Source of the DNA: Pseudomonadota bacterium
GTDB taxonomy: Bacteria > Myxococcota > UBA9042 > PHBI01
Direction: 5' to 3'
NCBI GenBank assembly: GCA_005788935.1
Contig: SYAK01000570.1
Location: 1-6,545, forward strand
DNA: 6,545 nucleotides
The position numbers and the translations under genes were made by a program. Positions 1 to 5,250 of this stretch are shown here, piece after piece. The notes beneath the pieces are model-generated. The model was not told where the DNA came from and did no database searches. It saw nothing but the letters and a program-made list of their open reading frames with translations. Positions within the stretch are counted from its first letter, which is position 1; each line of letters starts with the position of its first letter.

Positions 1-5
1 ATCAT

Positions 6-29
6 CTGACGCCCGCGGGCGGACGTCAG
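6..29. other. GC-rich dyad at the end of the PIN remnant
   Basis: CTGACG at 6-11 is complementary to CGTCAG at 24-29. Between them lies a further GC-rich self-complementary stretch (GCCCGCGGGC, 11-20). The dyad overlaps the stop codon of the minus-strand PIN remnant and extends past it, where a transcription terminator would sit. No T-tract follows on the minus strand, so an intrinsic terminator is only a weak possibility. The remaining left-edge bases hold nothing else I can identify. Confidence 0.3.
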
Positions 30-50
30 GCTGGCGTGTCAGGCTGGCAC
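25..50. repeat. 13-bp tandem duplication at the 3' end of the PIN remnant
   Basis: Two adjacent 13-base units, 25-37 and 38-50, match at 11 of 13 positions and share the core GTCAGGCTGGC. The repeat covers the last codons and stop of the minus-strand PIN remnant. Because 13 is not a multiple of three, the two copies are read in different frames, so the duplication probably altered the C-terminal tail after the conserved AYG. It looks like a small slippage or repair duplication rather than a functional site. Confidence 0.6.
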
Positions 51-187
51 GACAGGGCCCCGTAGGCCTCGAAGGGGCGGTCGCGCGTGACGATCGTCAG
101 GCCCTCCGCGCAGGCCTGCCCGATGAGGAGGCGGTCGAAGGGGTCGCCGTGATGCAGTGGCAGGCGCGCAACCTCGAGCACGAGCTT
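26..187 (-). pseudogene. Truncated VapC-type PIN-domain toxin (C-terminal remnant)
   Basis: The translated fragment carries the C-terminal signature of VapC PIN ribonucleases. An LPLHHGDPFDRLLIGQA block is followed by AEGLTIVTRD and a closing FEAYG. In this family the Asp residues in the DPFDRLL and TRD blocks belong to the metal-binding acidic cluster of an RNA-cleaving toxin. Only about 50 of the usual 130 or so residues are present. The frame stays open to an ATG at 307, but the extra residues are basic, proline-rich and unlike PIN proteins, and they lie in the upstream region of the next gene. The N-terminal catalytic Asp and the adjacent antitoxin gene are absent. I read this as a decayed remnant of a type II toxin-antitoxin module, probably inactive. 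The homologous part seems to begin near position 187, though that boundary is approximate. Confidence 0.72.
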
Positions 188-203
188 CAACCGCAAGGAC
201 AGG

Positions 204-227
204 GCTTGACCTGATCGTGGGTCAAGC
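204..227. repeat. Inverted repeat upstream of the DUF962 gene
   Basis: A perfect 8-bp inverted repeat, GCTTGACC (204-211) and GGTCAAGC (220-227), surrounds an 8-base spacer. It lies just beyond the end of PIN homology and about 135 bp upstream of the DUF962 start. No T-tract follows on either strand, which argues against an intrinsic terminator. It could be a protein-binding dyad, a relic of the lost toxin-antitoxin control region, or chance. The rest of 188-360 holds no convincing gene or promoter. Confidence 0.4.
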
Positions 228-360
228 TCCGGGCACCGGCCCCCGCGCTGCCATCCGGAGGGTGGTGCGCGCACTTTTTGCGACCCGAGCCTTCCCGGGC
301 GAAGCATCCTGGGCTAGCGGGCCAGCCCGAAGCCCCCACCCACTCACGGAGCCACGTCCC

Positions 361-906
361 ATGAAAAGCACCCTCGTGAAACTTATCGGCAAGGCCCTCG
401 GCGCGGGGCCTGGCGGCGAGGCTGGACGCCAGGAAGGCCTCAAGTGGGCTGTCGGCGGCATGACGACGCTGTTGTCGGGTCAGAAGCTCGCGGCCCTGTC
501 GATGTTCGCCCGCGGCCTCGGCCAGCTCGAGCGCGGCTGGCGCGAGCGTCACCCCGAGTTCCAGGGCGACCTCAAGGCCCGCGTCGAGGCCGCCATCGCG
601 TTCTACGACGCGACGCACCAGCACCCCATCAACCGCAAGCTGCACCTCGTCGGGATCCCGATGATCCTCGGCGGCGCCGTCGGTCTGATCGCGACTCCAG
701 CCCTCAGCCCGCCATGGCTCGCGTCCGCGGGGGCCTTCACGGCTGGCTGGGCGCTCAACATCGTCGGGCACGCGGTCTTCGAGAAGAACGCGCCAGCGTT
801 CGCCGATGACCCGCTGTCCTTCGTCGTCGGTCCCATCTGGGACGCGCAGCAGCTGCTCGCACGCGGCAAGGCGTTCCTTGGCGCGCGAGCGGCCGGGACG
901 GCCTGA
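361..906 (+). CDS. DUF962 / Mpo1-like membrane protein
   Basis: The 181-residue product belongs to the DUF962/Mpo1-like family. Yeast Mpo1 is an Fe(II)-dependent dioxygenase in alpha-oxidation of 2-hydroxy fatty acids during phytosphingosine breakdown; bacterial members are poorly characterised. The diagnostic block FYDATHQHPINRKLHLVGIPM spans residues 81-101, with His86, His88, Asn91 and His95. The second block is GHAVFEKNAPA (136-146), with His137 and Glu141, followed by PLSFVVGPIWD (151-161). Two hydrophobic segments, about 94-115 and 118-140, suggest a membrane hairpin with the histidines near its ends. Residues 1-78 form a helical, partly basic extension before the core. I chose the ATG at 361 because ACGGAG lies 10 bases upstream. 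The frame is open back to 157, but that extension is arginine- and proline-rich with no family resemblance. A role in hydroxy-fatty-acid or sphingolipid metabolism is inference from the family. Confidence 0.85.
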   Translation: MKSTLVKLIGKALGAGPGGEAGRQEGLKWAVGGMTTLLSGQKLAALSMFARGLGQLERGWRERHPEFQGDLKARVEAAIAFYDATHQHPINRKLHLVGIPMILGGAVGLIATPALSPPWLASAGAFTAGWALNIVGHAVFEKNAPAFADDPLSFVVGPIWDAQQLLARGKAFLGARAAGTA

Positions 907-940
907 GCGGCGGCGGACCTCGGGCGAAGCGGCGGGAAGA

Positions 941-968
941 ATGACAGCGGGCGCGGCTGTGTTATCGG
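941..968 (+). promoter_or_regulatory. Weak candidate promoter for the secreted-protein gene
   Basis: ATGACA (941-946, five of six matches to TTGACA) is separated by 16 bases from TATCGG (963-968, only three of six matches to TATAAT). It lies in the 108-bp gap after the DUF962 gene and about 45 bp before the next start. This is the least GC-rich part of the gap, but the -10 element is poor, so this remains a suggestion. Confidence 0.25.
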
Positions 969-1014
969 TCCGCCCCCGCCGCGCCCCCGCGGCCGTCCAC
1001 GTCGGAGCTTCCGC

Positions 1015-2172
1015 ATGCACTCTCCAGCCGCCCGCCTCCTCCTGCTGCCCGTGGCACTCACCGCGCTGTTCGCGAGCGCCCCGTCACGCGCCGAGGCCCC
1101 CGCCTCCTTCGGCACCGAGCTCGGCCTGCTGCGCCGCTATGTCGCCTGCGACGCGCGCGCCGAGGTCCCACCCGCCAAGGGCTTCGGCCCGAAGATCGCC
1201 GACGCCTCCTGCAAGGAGGTCAAGCGCCGCATCGGCGTCTTCCGGAAGAAGTGGCTCGACGTGGCGCTGCCGATCCTGCGGAACATCGTCCCCGACAAGC
1301 TTCCGCCGAACGTCGTCTATCCCTTCGGCGGCGCGGATCTCCTGCACGCGCTCGCGGCCTACCCGAACGCCGCGCGCATCACGACGATGTCGCTCGAGTG
1401 GGTCGGCGACCCGCGCGCCATCACGACGATGGAGTCGGGGTCACTGAAGAAGAACCTGCTGCAGCAGCACGCCTTCCTCATCAAGCTCTTCCAGGTCAAC
1501 CACAGCCGCACGGCGGACCTCCAGTCGCTGAACGCGTCGCCCATCCCGGCGCCGCTCATCTTCGCGCTGACGGCCCTCGAGCTGCTGGGCTACGAGCCGC
1601 TCGAGGCGCGCTGGTTCCGACTCGACGACGCCGGCAAGGTCATCTACCTGACCCCATCGGCCATCGCGGCCTTCGACAAGAGCCCCGAGGGCCGCAAGCA
1701 GAAGGATCGCAACGTGTTCTTCGCCAACGTCGAGGTCCGCTTCCGGAAGAGCGGCGTCGCGAACGCGCCCGACCAGATCTGGCGTCACATGCGCGCCAAC
1801 CTGCATGACGAGCAGCTGCGCGACTCGCCTGTCGCCCGCTACATCAGGGGCGAGGGCCCGTTCGCCGGCGTCATGAAGGCCGCGAGCTACCTCATCTGGA
1901 GCCCGGACTTCAGCGTCATCCGCGACCTGATGCTCGACAACATGACCTGGATGATCTCCGACACCTCGGGCATCGGCCCGTCGCATGCGGCCGCCAAGGG
2001 GTTCCGGCAGCAGGTCTGGGGCGATTTCAAGGGCAGCATGTTCGGGGGCGCGAAGTCGGTCGAGCGCGAGATGATCGACCTCTGGAAAGCGGCGCCCCAG
2101 CGCAAGCTGCCGGTCCAGTTCGGCTACCCCGACCGGGTCGAGAACAATCACATGATGGTGACCTACAAGTAA
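1015..2172 (+). CDS. Secreted protein of unrecognised family
   Basis: The product has 385 residues. A hydrophobic segment at about 7-22 ends in SAPSRA, followed by EAPA, which fits a Sec signal peptide cleaved near residue 26; no lipobox cysteine is present. The mature part has two cysteines (45 and 66) that could form a disulfide in the periplasm. The most distinctive block is VYPFGGADLLHALAAYP (101-117) followed by TTMSLEWVGDP (123-133). The pattern YPF-G-x-D followed by YP and then LEWVG resembles, from memory, a group of uncharacterised secreted proteins, but I cannot name a family or assign an activity. Later conserved-looking stretches include FFANVEVRFRK (235-245) and SYLIWSPDFSVIRDLMLDNMTWM (291-313). 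GGAG at 1004-1007, seven bases upstream, supports the start. The stop lies 4 bp from that of the convergent fusion gene. Confidence 0.8.
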   Translation: MHSPAARLLLLPVALTALFASAPSRAEAPASFGTELGLLRRYVACDARAEVPPAKGFGPKIADASCKEVKRRIGVFRKKWLDVALPILRNIVPDKLPPNVVYPFGGADLLHALAAYPNAARITTMSLEWVGDPRAITTMESGSLKKNLLQQHAFLIKLFQVNHSRTADLQSLNASPIPAPLIFALTALELLGYEPLEARWFRLDDAGKVIYLTPSAIAAFDKSPEGRKQKDRNVFFANVEVRFRKSGVANAPDQIWRHMRANLHDEQLRDSPVARYIRGEGPFAGVMKAASYLIWSPDFSVIRDLMLDNMTWMISDTSGIGPSHAAAKGFRQQVWGDFKGSMFGGAKSVEREMIDLWKAAPQRKLPVQFGYPDRVENNHMMVTYK

Positions 2173-2176
2173 CGAC

Positions 2177-4228
2177 TTACGGGTCAGGGGACGGGCCTTC
2201 GGGCCCAAAGAACGCGTCGGCTGGGACGAAGCGCAGCCCGAGCCCCTCGGCAAAGGCCGCGTCCGAGCCGAGGTCGCCGACCATCACGACGTCTTCGGGC
2301 CGCAGCCCGTGGCGGTCGAGCAGCCAGACCCCGAGGCCTGGCATGGGCTTGCGGCAGAAGCAGCCGACCGGAAAGGCCGGGTGCGGGCAGAAGGTCGTCT
2401 CGACGATGGGCACACCGAGTAGCTCGGCGGTGCGGGCGAAGGCGGCCGTGACGGCCTCGGCGCTGACCTTGCCCGACGCGACGCCGCTCTGGTTCGAGAC
2501 GAAGAAGAGCTGCCAGCCCGCGGCGTGCCACGCCGCGAGGACCTCGGCCCGGCCTGGCAGGATCGCCACGTCGTCCGGGCCGAGGGGATATTTTTCCCCA
2601 GCCCGGCTCGTCCGCAGCGTCCCGTCGACGTCGAGGAAGAGCGCACGGCGGCGCGGCGTGGCCGCGTGTGTGGTGTGGCGCGCGAACGGGAGACGCGCGA
2701 TGGCGTCGAAGCCCTCGAGGCGGGTCGGCGGCTCGAAGAAGCCGAGAAACGTCTGGTGGGCGGCGGGCGGGATGAGGTTCGCGTGGACCTCGCCGAGCGT
2801 CTTGAGGGCGTCAGGCCCGCAGAGCTGACCGGTTTGGGCGATCATGCGGCGGGTGACGTTGACGCGGGCCTCGTGGAGTGGGGTGTCGAGCCACAGGGCG
2901 TAAACGGGCACCCTGGCGGCCCGCGCGGCGGCGATGACGGGGGCGCGCGCGCGCGTCGAGGCGTAGGTGTTGTCGAGGATCACGCGCCGCTGGCCAGCGG
3001 GCGCCTCGGCGAGGTGGCGCGCGAGAGGGGCGATGAGGTCGTCGAGCTTGCCGCCGAGCGTGTCGCGGTTGAGGCGCAAGGCCCCGGCCGCGAGCCACGG
3101 CGCGATGGCGCTCGACTTGCCCGCCCCCTGGATGCCGACGGTGAGCACGACCGCGTCGCCCGCCTCCGGTCGCGGGACGTCGGCGTCCGCCGCAGCGGCT
3201 GGGGTCGCGAGCGCACACGCGGTGTCGAGGTCGAGGACGTCGCTGGCCTCGTGGAACGCGGCCGCCCGCAGCCCGCCCGAAGCGGACGACGTGACGCCGA
3301 GCGGGCGCTGTGCGCGCAGCGCCACGGCCTCGGGAAACAGTGCGTCAAGCGCCGCGCGTGACACCTCGGGCAGCGGACCCGCGACCGCCCGAAGGGTCGC
3401 ATCGAGCGTCGCGCGACGCGTGGGGCCTGGCAGCGGGATGATGTCCGGCCCTAGCGTGCAGAGCCACGCGAGCAGCAGGGCGCGGGCCTCGACGGCGGAC
3501 TCTGGAGGCAGACCGAGGGCCTTGCAGAGCGTCGCGGTGGCCCGCGGGGCGCGCGCCTTCTCGGGGCCTCCGAGGGGGCTGTGCGCGAGGAAGGCGAGGC
3601 CGAGCGCGCGACACAGCGGCAACAGCGCGGCCGCCGCGGCGACGTCGGCTGGCACGAGGGGGCAGAGCGGCTGCTGGACGGAGACGAGGGCGCCGCGCGG
3701 CAGGACGGTCAGCGCGGTCGCGATCCCGCCTGGCGTCGTGTTGCAGAGGCCGATGGCGCGCACGAGGCCGCGCTCGTGCAGCCGCGCGAGGGCGCCGAGG
3801 CTCTCCTCGGGCGCGACGCGGGGGTCGCGGACATGCAGCTGCAACAGGTCAATCGTTTCAACACCAAGCATCTTGAGGCTGCGCTCGGCCAGCTTCGTCA
3901 ACGACTTCGGCTCGCCGTCGGGGACATAGCGCGTGCCGCCTCGGACGAGGCCGACCTTGGTCGCGACGATGACCTCGGCGCGCAGGCCAGCGGGCAGACG
4001 CGCGAGGGCGCGGGCGACAAGGCCCTCGTTCGACAGCGGTCCGACCGGGGCCTTGCCGCGGCGCGGCGTCGGGTCGGGCCCGTAGACGCTCGCGGTGTCG
4101 ATGAGGCGGACGCCGCCGTCAAGGGCCGCGAGGAGGACATCCTCCGGAGCCGCGACCTCAGGCTCCGACAGGCGCATCGCGCCAAGACCGGTGGGGAAGG
4201 CCGCGAGCTGCGGCATGCGGAGCGACAT
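2177..4228 (-). CDS. Aldo/keto reductase - PNK-like kinase - HAD phosphatase fusion
   Basis: One 683-residue protein with three enzyme domains. Residues 5-300 are an aldo/keto reductase: DTASVYG gives Asp44 and Tyr49, ATKVG gives Lys91 and LLQLHVRDP gives His132, so the catalytic tetrad is complete. IPLPGPTRRATL (264-275) matches the NAD(P)H-binding region. After an alanine-rich linker (about 306-355) comes a P-loop kinase (358-515). It has Walker A GIQGAGKSS (365-373, Lys371), NRD (387-389) like the T4 polynucleotide kinase general-base motif, ILDNT (417-421) and a lid-like RVNVTRR (455-461). Residues 527-683 form a HAD-IIIA phosphatase with DVDGT (Asp533, Asp535), SNQSG (578-582), RKP (Lys627) and GDLGSD (651-656). 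Its Cys614, His616, Cys623 and Cys625 match the zinc site of GmhB/HisB-type enzymes. The kinase-phosphatase order resembles T4 Pnkp and suggests nucleic-acid end healing, but a sugar or nucleotide substrate is equally possible. The role of the reductase is unknown. All key residues are intact. Confidence 0.88.
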   Translation of the reverse strand: MSLRMPQLAAFPTGLGAMRLSEPEVAAPEDVLLAALDGGVRLIDTASVYGPDPTPRRGKAPVGPLSNEGLVARALARLPAGLRAEVIVATKVGLVRGGTRYVPDGEPKSLTKLAERSLKMLGVETIDLLQLHVRDPRVAPEESLGALARLHERGLVRAIGLCNTTPGGIATALTVLPRGALVSVQQPLCPLVPADVAAAAALLPLCRALGLAFLAHSPLGGPEKARAPRATATLCKALGLPPESAVEARALLLAWLCTLGPDIIPLPGPTRRATLDATLRAVAGPLPEVSRAALDALFPEAVALRAQRPLGVTSSASGGLRAAAFHEASDVLDLDTACALATPAAAADADVPRPEAGDAVVLTVGIQGAGKSSAIAPWLAAGALRLNRDTLGGKLDDLIAPLARHLAEAPAGQRRVILDNTYASTRARAPVIAAARAARVPVYALWLDTPLHEARVNVTRRMIAQTGQLCGPDALKTLGEVHANLIPPAAHQTFLGFFEPPTRLEGFDAIARLPFARHTTHAATPRRRALFLDVDGTLRTSRAGEKYPLGPDDVAILPGRAEVLAAWHAAGWQLFFVSNQSGVASGKVSAEAVTAAFARTAELLGVPIVETTFCPHPAFPVGCFCRKPMPGLGVWLLDRHGLRPEDVVMVGDLGSDAAFAEGLGLRFVPADAFFGPEGPSPDP
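2193..2206 (+). terminator. cUUCGg-tetraloop hairpin after the secreted-protein gene
   Basis: GGGCC (2193-2197) pairs with GGCCC (2202-2206) around the loop TTCG. In the plus-strand transcript this makes the extra-stable C(UUCG)G tetraloop. It starts 21 bases after the stop of the secreted-protein gene, so it may mark or protect the 3' end of that mRNA. It lies inside the last codons of the convergent fusion gene. No U-tract follows (the next bases are AAAG), so it is not a classical intrinsic terminator. Confidence 0.4.
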
Positions 4229-4234
4229 GCGGGA

Positions 4235-4239
4235 CCTCC
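4235..4239 (-). promoter_or_regulatory. Shine-Dalgarno GGAGG that fixes the fusion-gene start
   Basis: On the minus strand GGAGG is followed by six bases (TCCCGC) and then the ATG at 4228. The frame is open upstream to an ATG at 4336, but those 36 residues are basic, unlike aldo/keto reductases, and lack a comparable ribosome-binding site. The SD lies within a perfect 10-bp palindrome, CCTCCGGAGG (4235-4244), so a complement of the SD sits directly upstream of it in the mRNA. That could weakly mask it or allow RNA pairing in trans. Confidence 0.75.
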
Positions 4240-4335
4240 GGAGGCGGCACCTGACCCGCACCGCCTGCGCGCACTGTGAGCCCAATGCGGTGGCCTCGGC
4301 AAGACGCGCGGCGAGGTGTGGCCCTGAACGCAGCA

Positions 4336-4363
4336 AGGCCCGCTCCCTCGTCGGGGCGGGCCT
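4336..4363 (-). terminator. Probable hairpin terminator of the beta-barrel gene
   Basis: AGGCCCGC (4336-4343) and GCGGGCCT (4356-4363) form a perfect 8-bp stem. Three further C-G pairs (4345-4347 with 4353-4355) extend it past one unpaired base, leaving a five-base loop. It begins 27 bases beyond the stop of the minus-strand outer-membrane gene, in the 161-bp gap before the fusion gene. The sequence that follows on the minus strand, TGCTGCGTTC, is only modestly T-rich, so termination may be partial or factor-assisted. It suggests the two minus-strand genes are separate transcription units. Confidence 0.55.
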
Positions 4364-4389
4364 CGCGGGCGCTGGGAACTTTTTGCGTC

Positions 4390-5031
4390 TTACAGGTAGA
4401 GAAAGAGGCGGACCATGAACTCGTGGTTCTTCGCCGAGACGAACTGGCCGACGCTGGCGTTGCTGACGAAGTCGGCGGCGGCGCTCTCGTTGCCGGCGTT
4501 CAGGGCCGCGTCGATTTGCGCGACCGAGGAGCTGACGACCGAGGAGACGCCCGGGACGAGGACGAAGAACGAGGTGTCGATGGTGATGTGGTCGTTGAGG
4601 CGGAACTCGAGGCCGCCACCAGCGTGGTAGGAGTTGCCCGGCCGGTCGAAGGCGGCGAGCTCGGAGGTCTTCGAGCCGCCAAGCCCCGCCCCGAGGTAGA
4701 GCGAGAAGAACTCGCCCTGGAAGGGGTAGAGGAGGCCGGTCAGGCGCATCTTGGCGCGGGTGCGGAGCTCGCTCGGGTCGACGTCGACGAGGGCGTCGTC
4801 GCGGGTGAGGTCGTAGGTGAAGTCCGCGCCGAGGAAGTAGAGCGCCTTCAGGCGGACGCTCGCCGAGTTCATCAGCGCGGTCTCGCTCGGCTGACCCTGG
4901 AACTCGGTCTTGTGGACGCCGAGGCCCGCACCCACGCCGAGGGTGAAGAGCGAGTCGCTGTCGGCCTGGGCCGGGGCGGCGATGAGGGTCGAGGCGAAGG
5001 CGGCGGCGGCGAGGGTCAGGAGGCGGTTCAT
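4390..5031 (-). CDS. Small outer-membrane beta-barrel protein
   Basis: The product has 213 residues. A signal peptide (1-23) with a basic start, an alanine-rich hydrophobic core and the cleavage site AQA before DSD sends it through the Sec system. The mature part shows the alternating small and hydrophobic residues of an outer-membrane barrel: LFTLGVGAGLGVHKT (28-42), SLYLGAGLGGSKTS (110-123), SYHAGGGLEFRLNDHITIDTSFFVL (134-158) and a closing strand HEFMVRLFLYL (203-213). The length suits an eight-stranded barrel. The GLEFRLNDHITI block is typical of small OmpA-like or OMP_b-brl porin-type proteins. The chain ends in leucine after an aromatic, a little off the usual terminal Phe or Trp. Residues 162-200 are rich in Ser, Ala and Asn and look more helical or disordered than barrel-like. 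GAAGGA at 5039-5044, seven bases upstream, fixes the start; in-frame sequence further upstream is spurious. Ligand and function are unknown. Confidence 0.85.
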   Translation of the reverse strand: MNRLLTLAAAAFASTLIAAPAQADSDSLFTLGVGAGLGVHKTEFQGQPSETALMNSASVRLKALYFLGADFTYDLTRDDALVDVDPSELRTRAKMRLTGLLYPFQGEFFSLYLGAGLGGSKTSELAAFDRPGNSYHAGGGLEFRLNDHITIDTSFFVLVPGVSSVVSSSVAQIDAALNAGNESAAADFVSNASVGQFVSAKNHEFMVRLFLYL

Positions 5032-5117
5032 CGGGCGGTCCTTCGGTTCGGGGTTCGCGGCGCTGTCAGCGCCAGCGGGGATGCCTGACCTGTCGGCCCC
5101 GGACCGCCCGCCCTTGA

Positions 5118-5149
5118 GGGAAATCGACCCGGCGCGGTCGGAATTTCCC
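5118..5149. promoter_or_regulatory. Dyad 1 in the divergent intergenic region
   Basis: GGGAAATCGACC (5118-5129) pairs with GGTCG...ATTTCCC (5136-5149), leaving two unpaired bases in the right arm and a six-base centre, CGGCGC. The result is twelve paired positions. It lies 87 bp upstream of the beta-barrel start and 102 bp upstream of the polytopic membrane gene. Position and symmetry suit an operator or an RNA hairpin in a leader. The inner CGACC/GGTCG half-sites recur in dyad 2. No good -35/-10 pair was found for the minus-strand gene, though the least GC-rich stretch (5120-5170) is the likely promoter area. Confidence 0.45.
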
Positions 5150-5180
5150 AATAGCCTGATTTCATCCCGTGATTCCGGTT

Positions 5181-5212
5181 GGTTCGACCACCTGCGGGCC
5201 GGCGGTCGAATC
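5181..5212. promoter_or_regulatory. Dyad 2 in the divergent intergenic region
   Basis: GGTTCGACCACC (5181-5192) and the reverse complement of 5201-5212 (GATTCGACCGCC) agree at 10 of 12 positions. A perfect TTCGACC/GGTCGAA core sits at 5183-5189 and 5204-5210. The arms are centred 20 bases apart, about two helical turns, as expected for a dimeric helix-turn-helix regulator. The dyad lies just upstream of the candidate promoter of the plus-strand membrane gene, where a repressor or activator could act. Confidence 0.45.
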
Positions 5213-5235
5213 GCCGCGCGCCCGCCTGTCCCCTC

Positions 5236-5244
5236 TGGTAAGGT
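5236..5244 (+). promoter_or_regulatory. Candidate extended -10 element, possibly leaderless start
   Basis: TGGTAAGGT contains TGn followed by TAAGGT (5239-5244), fitting the TAnnnT -10 pattern. The ATG at 5251 lies seven bases after its last T, where transcription would be expected to begin, so the mRNA could be leaderless. The same bases include AAGG, which could instead act as a Shine-Dalgarno seven bases before the ATG. The two readings cannot be separated from sequence alone. No clear -35 element is visible. Confidence 0.35.
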
Positions 5245-5250
5245 CGCGCC

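Noticed and set aside
265..279. GTGCGCGCAC followed by TTTTT as an intrinsic terminator
   Set aside because: With a loop it leaves only a three-pair stem, and no plus-strand gene upstream would need it.
157..360. Upstream in-frame extension of the DUF962 gene
   Set aside because: It has no ribosome-binding site, is proline- and arginine-rich, and overlaps the region antisense to the PIN remnant; the ATG at 361 has a plausible SD.
978..993. GCCGCG-CCCC-CGCGGC hairpin between the DUF962 and secreted-protein genes
   Set aside because: A short pure-GC stem without a T-tract is common by chance in this composition.
187..1020. 277-residue minus-strand open frame across the DUF962 gene
   Set aside because: It is antisense to a gene with clear family motifs; its product is Arg/Ala/Gly/Glu-rich with no domain, as expected of a GC-rich shadow.
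1441..2253. 270-residue minus-strand open frame over the secreted-protein gene
   Set aside because: It is rich in Arg, Glu, Leu and Val without motifs and lies opposite a gene with a signal peptide, SD and ordered motifs.
2942..2955. Alternating CG run as a possible Z-DNA or repeat element
   Set aside because: It lies in the kinase coding region and is explained by alanine and arginine codons.
2525..4279. Several plus-strand open frames of 230-320 residues over the fusion gene
   Set aside because: The minus-strand frame carries three complete enzyme signatures; the plus-strand frames are compositional shadows.
4229..4336. 36-codon N-terminal extension of the fusion protein and a promoter within it
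   Set aside because: No reductase homology or SD is present; TTGCCG with an 18-base spacer to CACAGT is too weak to call a promoter.
4379..4390. ACTTTTTGCG shared with 273-282 as a dispersed repeat
   Set aside because: Only ten bases match and there is no common context; a chance match is likely.
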